Below, piece after piece: positions 63,444 through 64,000 of a DNA stretch of 64,000 bases; positions within the stretch are counted from its first letter, which is position 1; every line of letters starts with the position of its first letter. The notes beneath the pieces are model-generated. The model worked only from the letters and a program-made list of their open reading frames with translations, had not been told where the DNA came from and did no database searches. Made by a program: the position numbers and the translations under genes. Source of the DNA: Cristatella mucedo (lineage: Eukaryota > Bryozoa > Phylactolaemata > Cristatellidae); assembly GCA_009760855.2 (NCBI GenBank), contig WPIO01000021.1:370001-434000 (forward strand), in the 5' to 3' direction.

Positions 63444-64000
63444 TATAATAATAATAATAATACACTTGATAAAGCACCCTCAGAGAACTCAATCTCTTTC
63501 TAGGCGCTTTAAAATTGCTGCAAAGGAAACACGATCGAATGATGAGTGGTAGCATGCTTGATAAACAACATGAATAACATGGTTAGGGGTGACAAGCACA
63601 GGGTCAGTATGCAAGTGTGGTTAGTGACAGCATGCAACAGTGTCAGCACGCATAAGCACATAAAGGAAGAGTCATAGGGACCCACTAAATTTTTTCATAA
63701 ATAGAAGTGTTTTAAACTTCTTTTTAAATGTGGTCAAGTCAGGGGATGTTGCGACGAAAGTCGGGAGTGAGTTCGAGGCTATGGGAGCATACGAACTAAA
63801 TGCATGGTATCCAAAGGATTTGAGGTTTGTACAAGGTATAGGTAAACAGTTAGTTTCATAAAAGCGGGTGGGTGGTACGATGCTTGGCCTGGTGGGGGAG
63901 TAGATCTGATAGGTAGACTGCAGCCAAAGAATGAAGAGACCTAAAAGTGAGTGGCAAAACCTTGAAGTCGATATGTTGCTTGACTGAGAGCCAGTGCAGG
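63444..64000 (-). mobile_element. LINE-A copy running off the right edge
   Basis: (AAT)n tail, acacttgataaagcaccctc, 3' UTR and post-RT region in reverse to 'gagagccagtgcagg' (LHWLS-coding). It directly abuts the preceding fragment. Confidence 0.88.

Overview
This is animal nuclear DNA, probably from an invertebrate. No long uninterrupted genes are present. Five conserved animal genes are split into short exons with GT-AG introns, and the exons sit in a sea of degenerate retrotransposon copies. I identified the genes by translating exon by exon and checking that reading phase is kept across each splice. The species cannot be named from the sequence. Intron-rich genes, L2/CR1-like LINEs with ATT-repeat tails and tRNA-derived SINEs would fit a mollusc or another marine invertebrate, but that is inference.

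Layout. 1-9662 (+): the 3' two-thirds of CDC7, the DDK cell-cycle kinase, in four exons; the kinase N-lobe lies off the left edge. 10720-27165 (-): a PPT2-like lysosomal thioesterase with seven exons found, all three catalytic residues present, and one short exon not located. It converges with CDC7, with about 1 kb between stop codons. 28.5-36.7 kb: a gene-poor block holding a GC-rich segment (about 29.8-34.3 kb) that has an LTR-like promoter and poly(A) signal. 36813-43577 (+): PHYHD1, an iron/2-oxoglutarate dioxygenase, in seven exons, missing only a short terminal exon. 48532-55764 (-): complete CACYBP/SIP in six exons (235 aa). 60671-62782 (-): the last two exons of a quiescin sulfhydryl oxidase (QSOX), whose 5' part lies beyond the right edge.

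Repeats dominate the rest. LINE-A is an L2/CR1-like non-LTR retrotransposon, about 20 copies, mostly 5'-truncated, ending in (ATT)n. LINE-B ends in ATTACATT repeats. A third 3'-end family is called LINE-C here. SINE-1 is tRNA-derived. SINE-2 is also tRNA-derived and carries a 3' tail matching the LINE-A 3' end, which points to a SINE/LINE partnership. A fossil Tc1/mariner element lies in a CDC7 intron. Two nested insertions give relative ages.

The five genes do not form a pathway: CDC7 acts in the nucleus, PPT2 in the lysosome, PHYHD1 and CACYBP in the cytosol, QSOX in the secretory pathway. I saw no CRISPR array, operon, intact tRNA or rRNA gene, or evidence of a new defence or metabolic system. 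The most unusual material is the repeat biology and the unexplained GC-rich block.
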